A model generated the notes under the pieces. That model was not told where the DNA came from. It worked only from the letters and a program-made list of their open reading frames with translations, and searched no databases. Shown one piece after another: positions 1 to 9,668 of a stretch of DNA of 36,937 nt. Numbering within the stretch: the stretch's first letter is position 1; each line of letters begins with the position of its first letter. The stretch spans positions 111,012 through 147,948 of the forward strand of contig CADCEQ010000004.1 of the NCBI GenBank assembly GCA_902800435.1. Reading direction: 5' to 3'. Origin of the DNA: an uncultured Prevotellaceae bacterium. Its GTDB lineage: Bacteria; Bacteroidota; Bacteroidia; Bacteroidales; Bacteroidaceae. The position numbers and the translations under genes are program-made.

Positions 1-803
1 GCGGTGCATACGTGGCCGACGACTCGAACGTGATGGACTACAGCGGCGACGCAGCCTGCACCAGCATCGACGTGAGCGGCGTCACCGGCCTGCCGACCCA
101 GCTGCCGTGGCTCGCAGCCACCAACCGTGTGGTCTTCGCTGCCGAGAACAGTCCGCTGACGGGCGACAACATCGTGACGGGAACCACCTGCCGCAGTCTT
201 GTGCTGCGGGCCGACGGCGGCGACTTCCGTCCCGCCAAGGCCTTCACGGCTGACAAGGCCACGTTCACCTGCACCGTTGACGGCTACCGCCTGCTGGTGC
301 TGCCCTTCTCGGCCAATGCGCCTGAGGGCGTCAGGATATATACTATCGACCATGGACTTTCACTGGTTGAGATGCGCTCCGTGCCAGCCCACCAGCCCGT
401 GCTCATCGAGGCACAGGGCGAAGTGACCTTTACCGGCCAGGGCGAGGTGTCCTACGCGGTCAGTCCGCTCGACGATGTGCTTCGTGGCACATACTCCAGT
501 GCGCCGCTGTTTGCCGGCGACTTCGTGCTCGACAGCCAGGATGGCCAAATAGGGCTGCGCCGCTTAGAAGCTGCCTCCACGCTGCAGCCGTTCGGCGTCT
601 ATGCCCGTCCTGACTACGACGGCGCCTTTGTCCCCATCGTCTTAGAACCCAACGGCATAGTTAACGTTAACCTTAACCCTAACGCTAACCTTAACCTTAA
701 CGACACGTACGACCTGACGGGACGCCGTGTCAGCCCGCAGGCCAAGGGACTGGTCATCAGCCGCAATAAAGAAGGAAAACCAATCAAACTATTCATAAGA
801 TGA
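1..803 (+). CDS. C-terminal part of a secreted Prevotella-type protein (5' end outside window)
   Basis: The frame is open to the left edge, so the GTG at 12 is internal and the gene starts outside the window. What is visible is a beta-rich domain with the pattern 'LLVLPFSANAPEGVRIYTI ... PAHQPVLIEAQGE ... GDFVLDS ... GLRRLE ... FGVYAR'. This resembles the C-terminal domain found on many secreted Prevotella glycanases and surface proteins; the protein at 34516-36171 has a related one. After an Asn-X dipeptide linker (VNVNLNPNANLNLN) it ends in 'YDLTGRRV...AKGLVISRN...GKPIKLFIR', the usual tail of this protein class. I infer that the tail is for export or surface attachment. The stop overlaps the GH43 start by 4 bp (ATGA), so the two are co-transcribed. 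The catalytic or binding part is off the window, so substrate cannot be said. Confidence 0.7.
   Translation, partial: GAYVADDSNVMDYSGDAACTSIDVSGVTGLPTQLPWLAATNRVVFAAENSPLTGDNIVTGTTCRSLVLRADGGDFRPAKAFTADKATFTCTVDGYRLLVLPFSANAPEGVRIYTIDHGLSLVEMRSVPAHQPVLIEAQGEVTFTGQGEVSYAVSPLDDVLRGTYSSAPLFAGDFVLDSQDGQIGLRRLEAASTLQPFGVYARPDYDGAFVPIVLEPNGIVNVNLNPNANLNLNDTYDLTGRRVSPQAKGLVISRNKEGKPIKLFIR
661..702 (+). repeat. Seven tandem hexamers (TTAACC/CTAACG type) inside a coding region
   Basis: Seven consecutive hexamers of the form (T/C)TAAC(C/G) run without interruption. They encode the alternating Asn linker just before the 'TYDLTGRRV' tail. The unit is two codons, so gain or loss of units keeps the frame and only changes linker length. 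Confidence 0.85.
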
Positions 804-2407
804 AAAGAACAGCATTAGCATTGACAATGGCGCTGGCCCTGACAGCGCCGACGGCCGCAACGGCCCAAGACAGTACAATGATCCACAACCCGATGCTCTG
901 GGCCGACACCCCCGACCCCGACGTCATCCGCGTCGGCGACACCTTCTACTTGGTCACCACCACGATGCACCTCATGCCCGGTGCGCCGGTGATGGCCTCG
1001 AAGGACCTGAAAAACTGGGAGACCGTGGGCTATATCTTCGACCGGCTGACCGACTCGCCGAAGTACGACCTGCAGGAGGGCACGGTCTACGGCCGCGGCC
1101 AGTGGGCCACGTCGCTGAAGTATCACGACGGCAAGTTCTGGGCACTCCTGGCCCCCAACGAGGGCGGCCCCATGGGCGACACCTATATCTTTACCGCCCC
1201 GAAGGCTGAGGGACCGTGGACCATCCACGCCCGTCTGCGCCACTTCCACGACGCCACGCTCTTCTTCGACGACGACGGCACGCCCTACGTATTCTTCGGA
1301 ACGGGCGAGATGTGCCAGCTGACGCGCGACCTGAAGGGCGTCGTCGAGGGCTCGCTCCGTCACTACTTCCAGCGCGAGGCCGACGAGCGCGGTTTGCTTG
1401 AAGGCACGCGCGTCATCAAGCATAACGGCACCTACTATGCCCAGCTCATCAGCCACGTCTATGCGCCCGGCCGTCACCGCCGCGAGGTGTGCTACCGCAC
1501 GAAGGACCTGAAGGGCACGTGGGAGAAGAACGTCATTCTCGAGAGCGACTTCGGCGGCTTCTCCTATCTGGCTCAGGGCACCATCGTCGATACCGAGGAC
1601 GGCGACTGGTACGGCATCATGTTCCAGGACCGTGGCGGCGTGGGCCGTGTGCTGACGCTGTCGCCCGTGCGCTGGATTGACGGCTGGCCGATGCTGGGCG
1701 ACGAGCGCGGCAAGGTGCCCGACGTGGTGCGCCCCTACCGCAGCGGTCAGCCCAAGAAGGAAATCGTCTGCGCCGACGATTTCAGTAACACGAAGCTCGG
1801 CCTGCACTGGCAGTGGAACCACAACCCCATCGACGCGGCGTGGAGCCTCAGCGAGCGCCCCGGATTCCTGCGTCTGAAGACCAACCGCGTGGTGCCTAAC
1901 CTCTACCTGGCTCCCAACACGCTGACGCAGCGTATGTTCGGTCCGACGTGCAGTGGTGTGGTGTGCATCGACTTCTCGAAAATGAAGGACGGCGACTGCG
2001 CCGGTTTCTGTGCCTTTAACGGCGATTCGGGCGTGCTCACCCTGAAGAAGAACGGCAAGACCGTCTTCCTCGAGATGAGCGAGCAGAAGGTCAGCCTCTC
2101 CGACCGCGAGAAGGCCGTCACCAATGTCGACGACAAGATGATTGAAGGCGTGTCGCTGACGAAGCTGGCACCCAAGGCCAAGCAGGTCTGGCTGCGCATC
2201 GACGGCGACTTCCAGCCCGGCCACAACGATGCTGCCAACTTCTACTACAGCCTCGACGGACAGGAGTGGAAGCAGATAGGGTCGAAGAACTACCGCTGCA
2301 ACTTCGACTACCGCCGTTTCTTCATGGGCTCGAAGTTTGCCATCTTCAACTACGCCACCAAGAAGGCCGGCGGCTACATCGACGTCGACGAATTTAAATT
2401 ACTGTAA
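800..2407 (+). CDS. Secreted GH43 beta-xylosidase / alpha-L-arabinofuranosidase with C-terminal concanavalin-like domain
   Basis: 535 aa. A signal peptide (residues 1-22, ending ATAQ) is followed by a five-bladed GH43 propeller and then a beta-sandwich from about residue 325 of the type found behind GH43 xylosidases ('CADDFSNTKLGLHWQWNHN'). GH43 enzymes invert at arabinofuranosyl or xylosyl bonds with an Asp base, an Asp pKa modulator and a Glu acid. Candidates are D39/D41 in TPDPDVIRV, the Asp of RHFHDATLFFDDDG and the Glu of LLEGTRVIKHNG. The 'LWADTPDPDVIRVGDTFYLV..TMHLMPGAP' start suggests subfamily 12, which is a memory-based guess. The ATG overlaps the previous stop and the DUF1680 gene follows 21 bp later, so this is one operon for arabinose- or xylose-containing glycans. 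Exact substrate is unknown. Confidence 0.88.
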   Translation: MKRTALALTMALALTAPTAATAQDSTMIHNPMLWADTPDPDVIRVGDTFYLVTTTMHLMPGAPVMASKDLKNWETVGYIFDRLTDSPKYDLQEGTVYGRGQWATSLKYHDGKFWALLAPNEGGPMGDTYIFTAPKAEGPWTIHARLRHFHDATLFFDDDGTPYVFFGTGEMCQLTRDLKGVVEGSLRHYFQREADERGLLEGTRVIKHNGTYYAQLISHVYAPGRHRREVCYRTKDLKGTWEKNVILESDFGGFSYLAQGTIVDTEDGDWYGIMFQDRGGVGRVLTLSPVRWIDGWPMLGDERGKVPDVVRPYRSGQPKKEIVCADDFSNTKLGLHWQWNHNPIDAAWSLSERPGFLRLKTNRVVPNLYLAPNTLTQRMFGPTCSGVVCIDFSKMKDGDCAGFCAFNGDSGVLTLKKNGKTVFLEMSEQKVSLSDREKAVTNVDDKMIEGVSLTKLAPKAKQVWLRIDGDFQPGHNDAANFYYSLDGQEWKQIGSKNYRCNFDYRRFFMGSKFAIFNYATKKAGGYIDVDEFKLL

Positions 2408-2428
2408 CCACAAACCATTACCACCAAG

Positions 2429-4735
2429 ATGATGAAACGACTCTTTCTGTTCTGCGCAGCCTTTATTGCACTGAGCGCTACGGCAGCCCTGCCCACGCGG
2501 GTTGAGACATTCCCCATCAGCAGCGTCCGCCTGGGCGACAGCCAGTTCCTCAAGAACCAGCAGGCCGACATCCACTACCTGCTCGGACTCGATGCCGACC
2601 GACTGTTGGCGCCCTATCTGAAGGGAGCCGGGCTGACAACCAAGGCCGAGAACTACACCAACTGGGAGAACACCGGACTCGACGGCCACATCGGCGGCCA
2701 CTACCTGTCGGCACTGAGCTATATGTATGCAGCCACGGGCAACAAGGAGGTTGAGGCCCGCATGGACTACTTCCTGAGCGAACTGCGGCGCTGTCAGGAG
2801 GCCAGCGGCGACGGCTACCTGAGCGGTGTGCCCAATCCGAAACAGATATGGGGCGAGCTGGCACGGGGCGACATCCGCGCCAACTCCTTCGGACTGAACG
2901 ACCGCTGGGTACCTCTTTATAATATTCACAAGATTTACGCCGGCCTGCGCGATGCCTACCTTATAGCAGGACGGAAGGATGCCCGTGAGATGCTTGTTAA
3001 GTTGACCGACTGGATGATTCAGGAGGTGAGCCAACTGAGCGACGAGCAGATACAGCAGATGCTTATCAGCGAGCAGGGCGGACTGAACGAGACGTTTGCT
3101 GACGTCTATGCCATCACCGGCGACCAGAAGTACCTGCGGCTGGCCCACCAGTTCAGCGACCAGCGCATGCTGCAGCCACTGCTGAAGGGCGAGGACAACC
3201 TGACGGGCAAGCACGCCAACACGCAGATTCCGAAGGTCATCGGCTACAAGCGCATTGCCGACCTCGAAGGCCTGGACGACTGGGACCGCGCCGCCCGCTT
3301 CTTCTGGGATGTGGTCATCGGCCAGCGCAGCGTCAGCATCGGCGGCAACTCCCTGCGCGAGCACTTCAACCCCACCGATGACTTCAGCGGACTGTTGGCC
3401 TCAGAGCAGGGACCTGAGAGCTGCAACACCTACAACATGCTGCGCCTGACGAAGATGCTCTACCAAACCTCGGCCGACAAGAGCTACATCGACTACTACG
3501 AGCGCGCACTCTACAACCACATCCTATCGATTTTCAACCCCGTGCAGGGCGGCTTCGTCTATTTCACGCCGATGCGCTCGGGCCACTACCGCGTCTACTC
3601 ACAGCCGCAGACATCGATGTGGTGCTGCGTGGGAACCGGCATCGAGAACCCCGCCCGCTACGGCGAGATGATCTATGCCCACGAGGGCAGCGACCTGCTG
3701 GTGAACCTCTTCATCCCGTCGACGCTGACGTGGAATGACCTGACCGTCATTCAGGAGAACCGCTTCCCCCAGGAGCCCTCCACCAAGCTGACGCTGAAGC
3801 TGAAGAAAGCCAGCCAGTTTGGCCTGAAGATACGCCAGCCCCGGTGGACTGAGAACATGACGGCTTCCGTCAACGGCTCACCTGTTTCTTCCAAGACTGA
3901 GGGCGGCTACATGGTCATCAACCGCAAGTGGCAGGATGGCGACGTCATCAGCATTGAGATTCCGATGCATCTGACTGCCGAGACCACGCCCGACAAGAAG
4001 GCCCAGTACTCATTCCTCTACGGTCCCATCGTGCTCGCTGCCAAGACCGGCACCGACCGTCAGGACGGTATGTTTGCCGACGACAGCCGTGGCGGCCACA
4101 TCGCCAACGGTCCGAAGATTCCGCTCACCCAGATGCCCGCAATCATCGGCTCGGCCAATGAAATCCTCACCCATCTCGCACCTGTCGACGGCAAGCCCCT
4201 GAACTTCAAGCTCAGCGGCCTTACCATCCCCTCGTTCGAGGGCATGACGCTCCAGCCGTTCTACCAGCTCTACGAGTGCCGCTACCAGATTTACTTCCCG
4301 CTCTACACACAGCAGGAGTGGACAGCCCGCCAGCAGGAGATGGCTGCCGAGGAGCAGGCACGCATGGCCCTGGAGGCCCAGACGGTCGACAAGGTATTCT
4401 GTGGCGAACAGCAGTCGGAGAGCGACCACTTCTTCAGCGGCAACGGCTCGTGGAACGGCTCCGACGAGGGCATTCACTGGCGCCGCACCCGCAGCCAGTT
4501 CACCTACAAGATGAAGGCCGACGGCGCCAAGACGCTCCGTCTGAAAGGGTTTGCCGAACGTGAGGGCTTCGTCGTGACCATTGCCGACAAACCGCTCGGC
4601 ACCCTGCGCTTCAACCGTCAGGGCATCGCCACGGCTGAACTGCCCGCCGGAATCGGGGGCACCGTCACGCTCGCCATCGCCGCCGAGCAGGGACGACAGA
4701 CGCCGCGCATCAGCGAAATCAGATTGTGTAAGTAA
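2429..4735 (+). CDS. Secreted DUF1680 beta-L-arabinofuranosidase (GH127/GH146)
   Basis: 768 aa with a signal peptide (about residues 1-20). It contains the (alpha/alpha)6 DUF1680 core ('FPISSVRLGDSQFLKNQ ... DGHIGGHYLSALSYMYAATG ... RWVPLYNIHKIYAGL'). Characterised GH127 enzymes hold zinc with one Glu and three Cys and use one Cys as nucleophile. The matching residues are E330 and C332 (PESCNTYNMLRLTK) and C399/C400 (MWCCVGTGIENPARYGE), with E311 (SLREHF) as a candidate acid/base. A beta domain and a further C-terminal sandwich (about residues 640-768) follow. Such enzymes remove beta-L-arabinofuranose from plant glycans or glycoproteins. It lies 21 bp after the GH43 gene, and the next gene starts 23 bp after its stop. 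Assignment between GH127 and GH146 cannot be settled by eye. Confidence 0.9.
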   Translation: MMKRLFLFCAAFIALSATAALPTRVETFPISSVRLGDSQFLKNQQADIHYLLGLDADRLLAPYLKGAGLTTKAENYTNWENTGLDGHIGGHYLSALSYMYAATGNKEVEARMDYFLSELRRCQEASGDGYLSGVPNPKQIWGELARGDIRANSFGLNDRWVPLYNIHKIYAGLRDAYLIAGRKDAREMLVKLTDWMIQEVSQLSDEQIQQMLISEQGGLNETFADVYAITGDQKYLRLAHQFSDQRMLQPLLKGEDNLTGKHANTQIPKVIGYKRIADLEGLDDWDRAARFFWDVVIGQRSVSIGGNSLREHFNPTDDFSGLLASEQGPESCNTYNMLRLTKMLYQTSADKSYIDYYERALYNHILSIFNPVQGGFVYFTPMRSGHYRVYSQPQTSMWCCVGTGIENPARYGEMIYAHEGSDLLVNLFIPSTLTWNDLTVIQENRFPQEPSTKLTLKLKKASQFGLKIRQPRWTENMTASVNGSPVSSKTEGGYMVINRKWQDGDVISIEIPMHLTAETTPDKKAQYSFLYGPIVLAAKTGTDRQDGMFADDSRGGHIANGPKIPLTQMPAIIGSANEILTHLAPVDGKPLNFKLSGLTIPSFEGMTLQPFYQLYECRYQIYFPLYTQQEWTARQQEMAAEEQARMALEAQTVDKVFCGEQQSESDHFFSGNGSWNGSDEGIHWRRTRSQFTYKMKADGAKTLRLKGFAEREGFVVTIADKPLGTLRFNRQGIATAELPAGIGGTVTLAIAAEQGRQTPRISEIRLCK

Positions 4736-4758
4736 TAAAACAAACAAATAAACGAAAT

Positions 4759-5997
4759 ATGGCAAGAGTACTAATGATTGGCGCCGGAGGCGTCGCTACG
4801 GTGGCTGCGTTCAAGATTGCGCAGAACGCCGACGTGTTTACTGAGTTTATGATTGCAAGCCGCCGCAAGGTGAAGTGCGACCAGATTGTGGAGGCCATCC
4901 ACCGCAAGGGCTACACGCTGCCCATCCAGACGGCACAGGTGGATGCCGACGACGTGGAGCAGCTGAAGGCGCTCTTCGCGGACTACAAGCCCGAACTGGT
5001 CATCAACCTCGCCCTGCCCTATCAGGACCTGACTATCATGGATGCCTGCCTGGCCTGCGGCTGCTCGTATCTCGACACGGCCAACTACGAGCCGAAGGAC
5101 GAGGCCCACTTCGAGTATTCGTGGCAGTGGGCCTACCGCGACCGCTTCCGCGAGGCCGGGCTGACGGCCATCCTCGGCTGCGGCTTCGACCCGGGCGTGA
5201 CGAGCATCTTCACCGCCTACGCTGCCAAGCACCACTTCCAGGAGATGCAGTATCTCGACATCGTCGACTGCAACGCCGGCGACCACCACAAGGCCTTCGC
5301 CACCAACTTCAACCCCGAAATCAACATCCGCGAGATTACCCAGAAGGGACTCTACTGGGAAGACGGCAAGTGGGTGGAGACCGAGCCGCTGGAGATTCAC
5401 AAGGACCTGACTTATCCCAACATCGGCCCGCGCGACAGCTACCTGCTCCACCACGAGGAGATTGAGTCGCTGGTCATCAACTACCCGACCATCCGCCGCG
5501 CCCGCTTCTGGATGACCTTCGGACAGCAGTATCTGAAGCACCTTGAGGTAATCCAGAACATCGGCATGAGCCGCATCGACGAGGTCGTCTACGAGGCTCC
5601 GTTGGCCGACGGCTCGGGCGTAGCCAAGGTGAAGATCGTCCCACTGCAGTTCCTGAAGGCCGTGCTGCCTAACCCGCAGGACCTCGGCGAGAACTACGAG
5701 GGCGAGACCTCAATCGGCTGCCGCATCCGTGGCATCGGCAACGACGGCCAGGAGCACACCTATTATGTATATAACAACTGCTCGCACCGCGCCGCCTACG
5801 AGGAGACGGGCATGCAGGGCGTCAGCTACACCACCGGCGTGCCGGCCATGATTGGTGCCATGATGTTCTGCAAGGGTCTGTGGCGCAAGCCCGGTGTCTA
5901 CAACGTCGAGGAGTTCGACCCCGATCCCTTCATGGAGCAGCTCAACAAGCAGGGACTGCCCTGGCACGAGATTCACGACGGCGACCTGGAGTTGTAG
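4759..5997 (+). CDS. Saccharopine-dehydrogenase-like oxidoreductase (carboxynorspermidine synthase type)
   Basis: 412 aa, cytoplasmic, no signal peptide. An N-terminal Rossmann motif (VLMIGAGGVATVAAFKIAQ, GAGGVA at residues 8-13) is followed by 'INLALPYQDLTIMDACLACGCSYLDTANYE' and 'AILGCGFDPGVTSIFTAYAA', hallmarks of the saccharopine dehydrogenase family. In Bacteroidetes this subgroup is generally annotated as carboxynorspermidine synthase, which reductively condenses aspartate semialdehyde with a diamine in sym-homospermidine or norspermidine synthesis. That role is inferred from family; no decarboxylase partner is in the window. The start has the leader AAACGAAATATG, shared with three other genes here. 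It sits 23 bp after the DUF1680 gene but belongs to a different pathway. recA follows with its own promoter. Confidence 0.8.
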   Translation: MARVLMIGAGGVATVAAFKIAQNADVFTEFMIASRRKVKCDQIVEAIHRKGYTLPIQTAQVDADDVEQLKALFADYKPELVINLALPYQDLTIMDACLACGCSYLDTANYEPKDEAHFEYSWQWAYRDRFREAGLTAILGCGFDPGVTSIFTAYAAKHHFQEMQYLDIVDCNAGDHHKAFATNFNPEINIREITQKGLYWEDGKWVETEPLEIHKDLTYPNIGPRDSYLLHHEEIESLVINYPTIRRARFWMTFGQQYLKHLEVIQNIGMSRIDEVVYEAPLADGSGVAKVKIVPLQFLKAVLPNPQDLGENYEGETSIGCRIRGIGNDGQEHTYYVYNNCSHRAAYEETGMQGVSYTTGVPAMIGAMMFCKGLWRKPGVYNVEEFDPDPFMEQLNKQGLPWHEIHDGDLEL

Positions 5998-6066
5998 AAG
6001 TTCTCTGACTAAAAAGGCAGAGATAGGTAAAAAAACGGAATTGCCAAGAAAAAACAAAGGGAAAAT

Positions 6067-6097
6067 TTTGTGTTGTCGCAGATTTGTACTACCTTTG
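6067..6097 (+). promoter_or_regulatory. recA promoter, Bacteroidetes type
   Basis: TTTG at 6067-6070, a 19-nt spacer and TACCTTTG at 6090-6097 match the Bacteroidetes primary-sigma consensus almost perfectly. The box lies 38 bp before the chosen recA start. Confidence 0.7.
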
Positions 6098-6135
6098 CCG
6101 ATTAGTAAGTGAACAAACAATCAAAGAAAACAGTT

Positions 6136-7161
6136 ATGGCAAAGAAAGAAGAAACCCAGCAGCTGACTCCGCAACAGGAGAAACTGAAAGCCCTGCAGGC
6201 AGCTATGTCGAAGATTGAGAAGGACTTCGGCAAGGGCAGCATCATGCGTATGGGCGAGGAGAAAATAGAGAACGTGGAGGTGATTCCTACGGGCAGTATC
6301 GGCCTGAACGCCGCCCTTGGCGTTGGTGGCTATCCCAAGGGGCGCATCATCGAGATATTCGGTCCGGAGTCCAGCGGTAAGACGACATTGGCTATCCATG
6401 CCATTGCCGAGGCGCAGAAGGCGGGGGGCATTGCCGCATTCATCGACGCTGAGCACGCCTTCGACCGCTTCTATGCCGAGAAGTTGGGTGTCGACATTGA
6501 CAACCTGTACGTCTCGCAGCCCGACAACGGTGAGCAGGCTCTCGAGATTGCCGACCAGCTGATACGCTCGGCTGCCATCGACATCATCATCATCGACTCT
6601 GTTGCAGCTCTGACCCCGAAGAAGGAGATTGAGGGCGACATGGGCGACTCAGCCGTCGGCCTGCATGCCCGTCTGATGAGTCAGGCTCTGCGCAAGCTGA
6701 CCTCGACCATCGCCAAGACTAACACCACGTGCATCTTTATCAACCAGCTTCGCGAGAAGATCGGCGTGATGTTCGGCAATCCCGAGACCACGACTGGCGG
6801 TAATGCGCTGAAGTTCTACTCCTCGGTTCGACTCGACATCCGCAAGGTGACAACCCTGAAGGACGGCGACCAGCCTATCGGCAATCAGGTGCGCGTGAAG
6901 GTGGTGAAGAACAAGGTGGCTCCGCCCTTCCGAAAGGCTGAGTTTGAGATTACCTTCGGCGAGGGCATCTCGAAGATTGGCGAGATTGTGGACCTTGGCG
7001 TCGAGTATGGCATCATTAAGAAGAGTGGCTCGTGGTTCAGCTATGGCGACCAGAAGCTGGCTCAGGGGCGCGATGCTACCAAGGCTCTGCTGAAGGACAA
7101 CCCCGAACTCTGCGAGGAGCTGGAAGCCAAGATTCAGCAGGCCATAGCCGACAAGGACTGA
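6136..7161 (+). CDS. recA: RecA recombinase
   Basis: 341 aa from the ATG at 6136; a GTG at 6109 in the same frame would add nine unconserved residues just behind the promoter and is less likely. RecA forms ATP-dependent filaments on single-stranded DNA, performs strand exchange and triggers LexA-type self-cleavage. Walker A GPESSGKT is at residues 76-83. 'IDAEHAFD', '[22 protein letters not shown]', the L1/L2 region '[54 protein letters not shown]' and the C-terminal domain are all present, so it appears intact. It has its own promoter and is followed by a dyad symmetry before dnaK, so it is probably monocistronic. Confidence 0.98.
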   Translation: MAKKEETQQLTPQQEKLKALQAAMSKIEKDFGKGSIMRMGEEKIENVEVIPTGSIGLNAALGVGGYPKGRIIEIFGPESSGKTTLAIHAIAEAQKAGGIAAFIDAEHAFDRFYAEKLGVDIDNLYVSQPDNGEQALEIADQLIRSAAIDIIIIDSVAALTPKKEIEGDMGDSAVGLHARLMSQALRKLTSTIAKTNTTCIFINQLREKIGVMFGNPETTTGGNALKFYSSVRLDIRKVTTLKDGDQPIGNQVRVKVVKNKVAPPFRKAEFEITFGEGISKIGEIVDLGVEYGIIKKSGSWFSYGDQKLAQGRDATKALLKDNPELCEELEAKIQQAIADKD

Positions 7162-7163
7162 CA

Positions 7164-7187
7164 AAATGACGTGACAATACGTCATTT
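7164..7187. terminator. Perfect dyad after recA (weak terminator or operator)
   Basis: Nine-bp perfect arms, AAATGACGT and ACGTCATTT, flank the 6-nt loop GACAAT, starting 2 bp after the recA stop. There is no clean T-tract on the + strand (TCCCTCTTG follows), so it may be a weak terminator or a protein-binding site upstream of dnaK. It is not a CIRCE element. Confidence 0.5.
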
Positions 7188-7271
7188 CCCTCTTGCAAAC
7201 CATTTTTGGCACATGCTTTGCTATCTTTCCCATGAGTGATTATGATTATTAACAAATAAAAAATAAGACTT

Positions 7272-9188
7272 ATGGGAAAGATTATTGGAATTGACTTAGG
7301 AACTACCAACAGCTGCGTTGCCGTATTCGAAGGCAATGAGCCCGTAGTGATTGCCAACAGCGAGGGCAAGCGTACAACGCCTTCTGTCGTTGGTTTTGTG
7401 GAGAACGGTGAGCGTAAGATTGGCGACCCCGCCAAGCGTCAGGCTATCACCAACCCGAAGAAGACCGTTTACTCGATCAAGCGCTTCATGGGTGAGAACT
7501 GGCAGCAGACGGAGAAGGAAATCGCACGTGTACCTTATACTGTAGTGAACGAGGGCGGTTATCCCCGTGTCGACATCGACGGACGTAAGTACACCCCGCA
7601 GGAGATTTCGGCTATGATTCTCCAGAAGATGAAAAAGACTGCCGAGGACTATCTGGGCCAGGAGGTGACCGATGCCGTTATTACCGTTCCTGCCTACTTC
7701 TCTGACTCTCAGCGTCAGGCTACTAAGGAGGCCGGTCAGATTGCCGGTCTGAACGTCCGCCGTATCGTCAATGAGCCGACGGCTGCTGCTCTGGCCTACG
7801 GTGTCGACAAGGCCAACAAGGACATGAAGATTGCCGTGTTCGACCTCGGTGGCGGTACGTTCGATATCTCCATCCTGGAGTTCGGCGGCGGCGTGTTCGA
7901 GGTGCTCTCAACCAACGGTGACACTCACCTCGGTGGCGACGACTTCGACCAGGTCATCATCGACTGGCTGGTTCAGGAGTTCAAGAATGACGAGGGTGCC
8001 GACCTGAAGGCCGACCCGATGGCTATGCAGCGTCTGAAGGAGGCTGCTGAGAAGGCCAAGATCGAGCTGTCGTCATCGACCTCTACTGAGATTAACCTGC
8101 CGTATATCATGCCCGTCGGCGGCGTGCCCAAGCACTTGGTGAAGACGCTGACCCGCGCTAAGTTCGAGCAACTTGCTCACGAGCTGATTCAGGCTTGCCT
8201 CGTTCCCTGCCAGAACGCTATGCGCGACGCCGGTCTGAACACAGCCGACATCGACGAGGTTATCCTCGTGGGCGGTTCGAGCCGTATCCCCGCTGTGCAG
8301 ACGCTCGTCAAGAACTACTTCGGCAAGGAGCCTTCAAAGGGTGTGAACCCCGACGAGGTGGTGGCCGTAGGTGCCTGCATCCAGGGTGCCATTCTGAATA
8401 AGGAAGGCGGCGTGGGTGACATCGTGCTGCTCGACGTGACTCCGCTGACGCTGGGTATCGAGACCCTCGGCGGCGTGATGACCAAACTGATTGAGGCTAA
8501 CACGACCATCCCCTGCAAGAAGAGCGAGACCTTCTCGACCGCAGCCGACAACCAGACCGAGGTGACCATCCACGTGCTGCAGGGTGAGCGCCCGATGGCT
8601 GCACAGAACAAGAGCATCGGCCAGTTCAACCTCACCGGTATCGCTCCCGCCCGTCGTGGCATTCCTCAGATTGAGGTGACCTTCGACATCGATGCCAACG
8701 GTATTCTGAAGGTGAGCGCCAAGGATAAGGCAACCGGCAAGGAGCAGGCCATCCGCATCGAGGCTTCCAGCGGTCTGTCTCAAGACGAGATCAACCGCAT
8801 GAAGGCTGAGGCCGAGCAGAATGCTGAGGCCGACAAGCGTGAGCGTGAGCGCATCGACAAGATGAACCAGGCCGACTCTATGATCTTCCAGACCGAGACC
8901 TTCCTCAACGAGAACGGCGACAAGCTCGGTGCCGACAAGGCAAACGTCGAGCAGGCCGTCCAGCAGCTGAAGGATGCTCATAAGTCTGGCGACGTCCAGG
9001 CCATCGACAACGCCATCAACAACCTGAACCAGGTCATGCAGGCTGCCAGCCAGAAGATGTACAGCCAGGCCGGCGGTGCTCAGCCGGGTGCCGACCCCAA
9101 CGCAGGCGCCGGTTTCCAGGGCGGCCAGCAGGCTCAGTCGAACCCCAATGACGACGTCCAGGACGCTGACTTCGAGGAGGTCAAGTAA
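7272..9188 (+). CDS. dnaK: Chaperone DnaK (Hsp70)
   Basis: 638 aa, the usual DnaK length. The N-terminal ATPase carries '[18 protein letters not shown]', '[14 protein letters not shown]' and '[15 protein letters not shown]'. The substrate domain follows ('[45 protein letters not shown]'), then an alpha-helical lid and a Gly/Gln-rich tail ending '[12 protein letters not shown]'. It binds exposed hydrophobic segments in an ATP cycle with DnaJ and GrpE in the cytoplasm. Neither partner gene is nearby, which is common in this phylum. A possible -7 box (TATCTTTC, 7222-7229) lacks a well-placed -33, and no CIRCE repeat is visible, so heat control cannot be read from the sequence. A strong terminator follows. 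Confidence 0.99.
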   Translation: MGKIIGIDLGTTNSCVAVFEGNEPVVIANSEGKRTTPSVVGFVENGERKIGDPAKRQAITNPKKTVYSIKRFMGENWQQTEKEIARVPYTVVNEGGYPRVDIDGRKYTPQEISAMILQKMKKTAEDYLGQEVTDAVITVPAYFSDSQRQATKEAGQIAGLNVRRIVNEPTAAALAYGVDKANKDMKIAVFDLGGGTFDISILEFGGGVFEVLSTNGDTHLGGDDFDQVIIDWLVQEFKNDEGADLKADPMAMQRLKEAAEKAKIELSSSTSTEINLPYIMPVGGVPKHLVKTLTRAKFEQLAHELIQACLVPCQNAMRDAGLNTADIDEVILVGGSSRIPAVQTLVKNYFGKEPSKGVNPDEVVAVGACIQGAILNKEGGVGDIVLLDVTPLTLGIETLGGVMTKLIEANTTIPCKKSETFSTAADNQTEVTIHVLQGERPMAAQNKSIGQFNLTGIAPARRGIPQIEVTFDIDANGILKVSAKDKATGKEQAIRIEASSGLSQDEINRMKAEAEQNAEADKRERERIDKMNQADSMIFQTETFLNENGDKLGADKANVEQAVQQLKDAHKSGDVQAIDNAINNLNQVMQAASQKMYSQAGGAQPGADPNAGAGFQGGQQAQSNPNDDVQDADFEEVK

Positions 9189-9213
9189 GTCGCTGATTTA
9201 CATCATATTAAAG

Positions 9214-9252
9214 AGGAGGCGTAGCAAATCTGTTTGCTGCGCCTCCTTTTTT
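9214..9252 (+). terminator. Rho-independent terminator of dnaK
   Basis: A 15-bp stem (9214-9228 with 9233-9247, one G-U pair) around the loop TCTG is followed by a T-run. It is G/C-rich at the base (AGGAGGC/GCCTCCT), a textbook intrinsic terminator. Confidence 0.93.
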
Positions 9253-9279
9253 GTGTGAAGTCATCTAATACTACGATAT

Positions 9280-9666
9280 TCATTTATCTTCTTTTAATCT
9301 CTCGATAACCTTAACATCTGCAGGTAGCCACTTCACGCTTTCCATTTCTTCTTTTTTGAGCCAGCGGGCGGCTTCATGCTCGTTCAGATGCAGCGACTCT
9401 GTAAGTAGCGAACACAGATAGCAATGCATGGTAAGATGAAACTGCGGATAGTCATATTCCACCGTACAAAGGTACTCATCCACGCTGATCTCTGCAGATA
9501 GCTCCTCGCGAATCTCCCTCACGAGCGCTTCTTCTGGTGTCTCCCCTACTTCCATCTTTCCGCCAGGAAACTCCCACCAGTCCTTCCATTCGCCATATCC
9601 TCGCTGCGTGGCGAAGATCTTATCATCTTTGCGAATAATCGCTGCTACGACTTCTATCTGTTTCAT
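9280..9666 (-). CDS. Nudix (deoxy)nucleoside triphosphate pyrophosphohydrolase, MutT/NudG type
   Basis: 128 aa from the ATG at 9666; the longer upstream frame is not conserved in style. The N-terminus 'MKQIEVVAAIIRKDDKIFATQRGYGEWKDWWEFPGGK' and the Nudix box GKMEVGETPEEALVREIREEL place it with MutT/NudG enzymes. These hydrolyse oxidised or modified (d)NTPs to the monophosphate and pyrophosphate using Mg2+ bound by the REIREE glutamates. The Gly late in the Nudix box is Ser here (ELSAEI), a tolerated change. A likely promoter lies about 215 bp upstream (9880-9907), so the mRNA would have a long leader that carries the remnant described next. Confidence 0.9.
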   Translation of the reverse strand: MKQIEVVAAIIRKDDKIFATQRGYGEWKDWWEFPGGKMEVGETPEEALVREIREELSAEISVDEYLCTVEYDYPQFHLTMHCYLCSLLTESLHLNEHEAARWLKKEEMESVKWLPADVKVIERLKEDK

Positions 9667-9668
9667 AA

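Noticed and set aside
661..702. Telomere or replicon end
   Set aside because: The hexamers lie in frame inside a gene and encode a linker.
815..2224. 469-codon open frame on the - strand
   Set aside because: Antisense to the GH43 gene, which has an intact catalytic motif set; shadow frame.
6109..6135. GTG start of recA
   Set aside because: The ATG at 6136 starts the conserved sequence and leaves a normal leader after the promoter at 6067-6097.
7190..7271. CIRCE/HrcA operator or clear promoter for dnaK
   Set aside because: No TTAGCACTC-N9-GAGTGCTAA is present; TATCTTTC at 7222 lacks a properly spaced -33 box.
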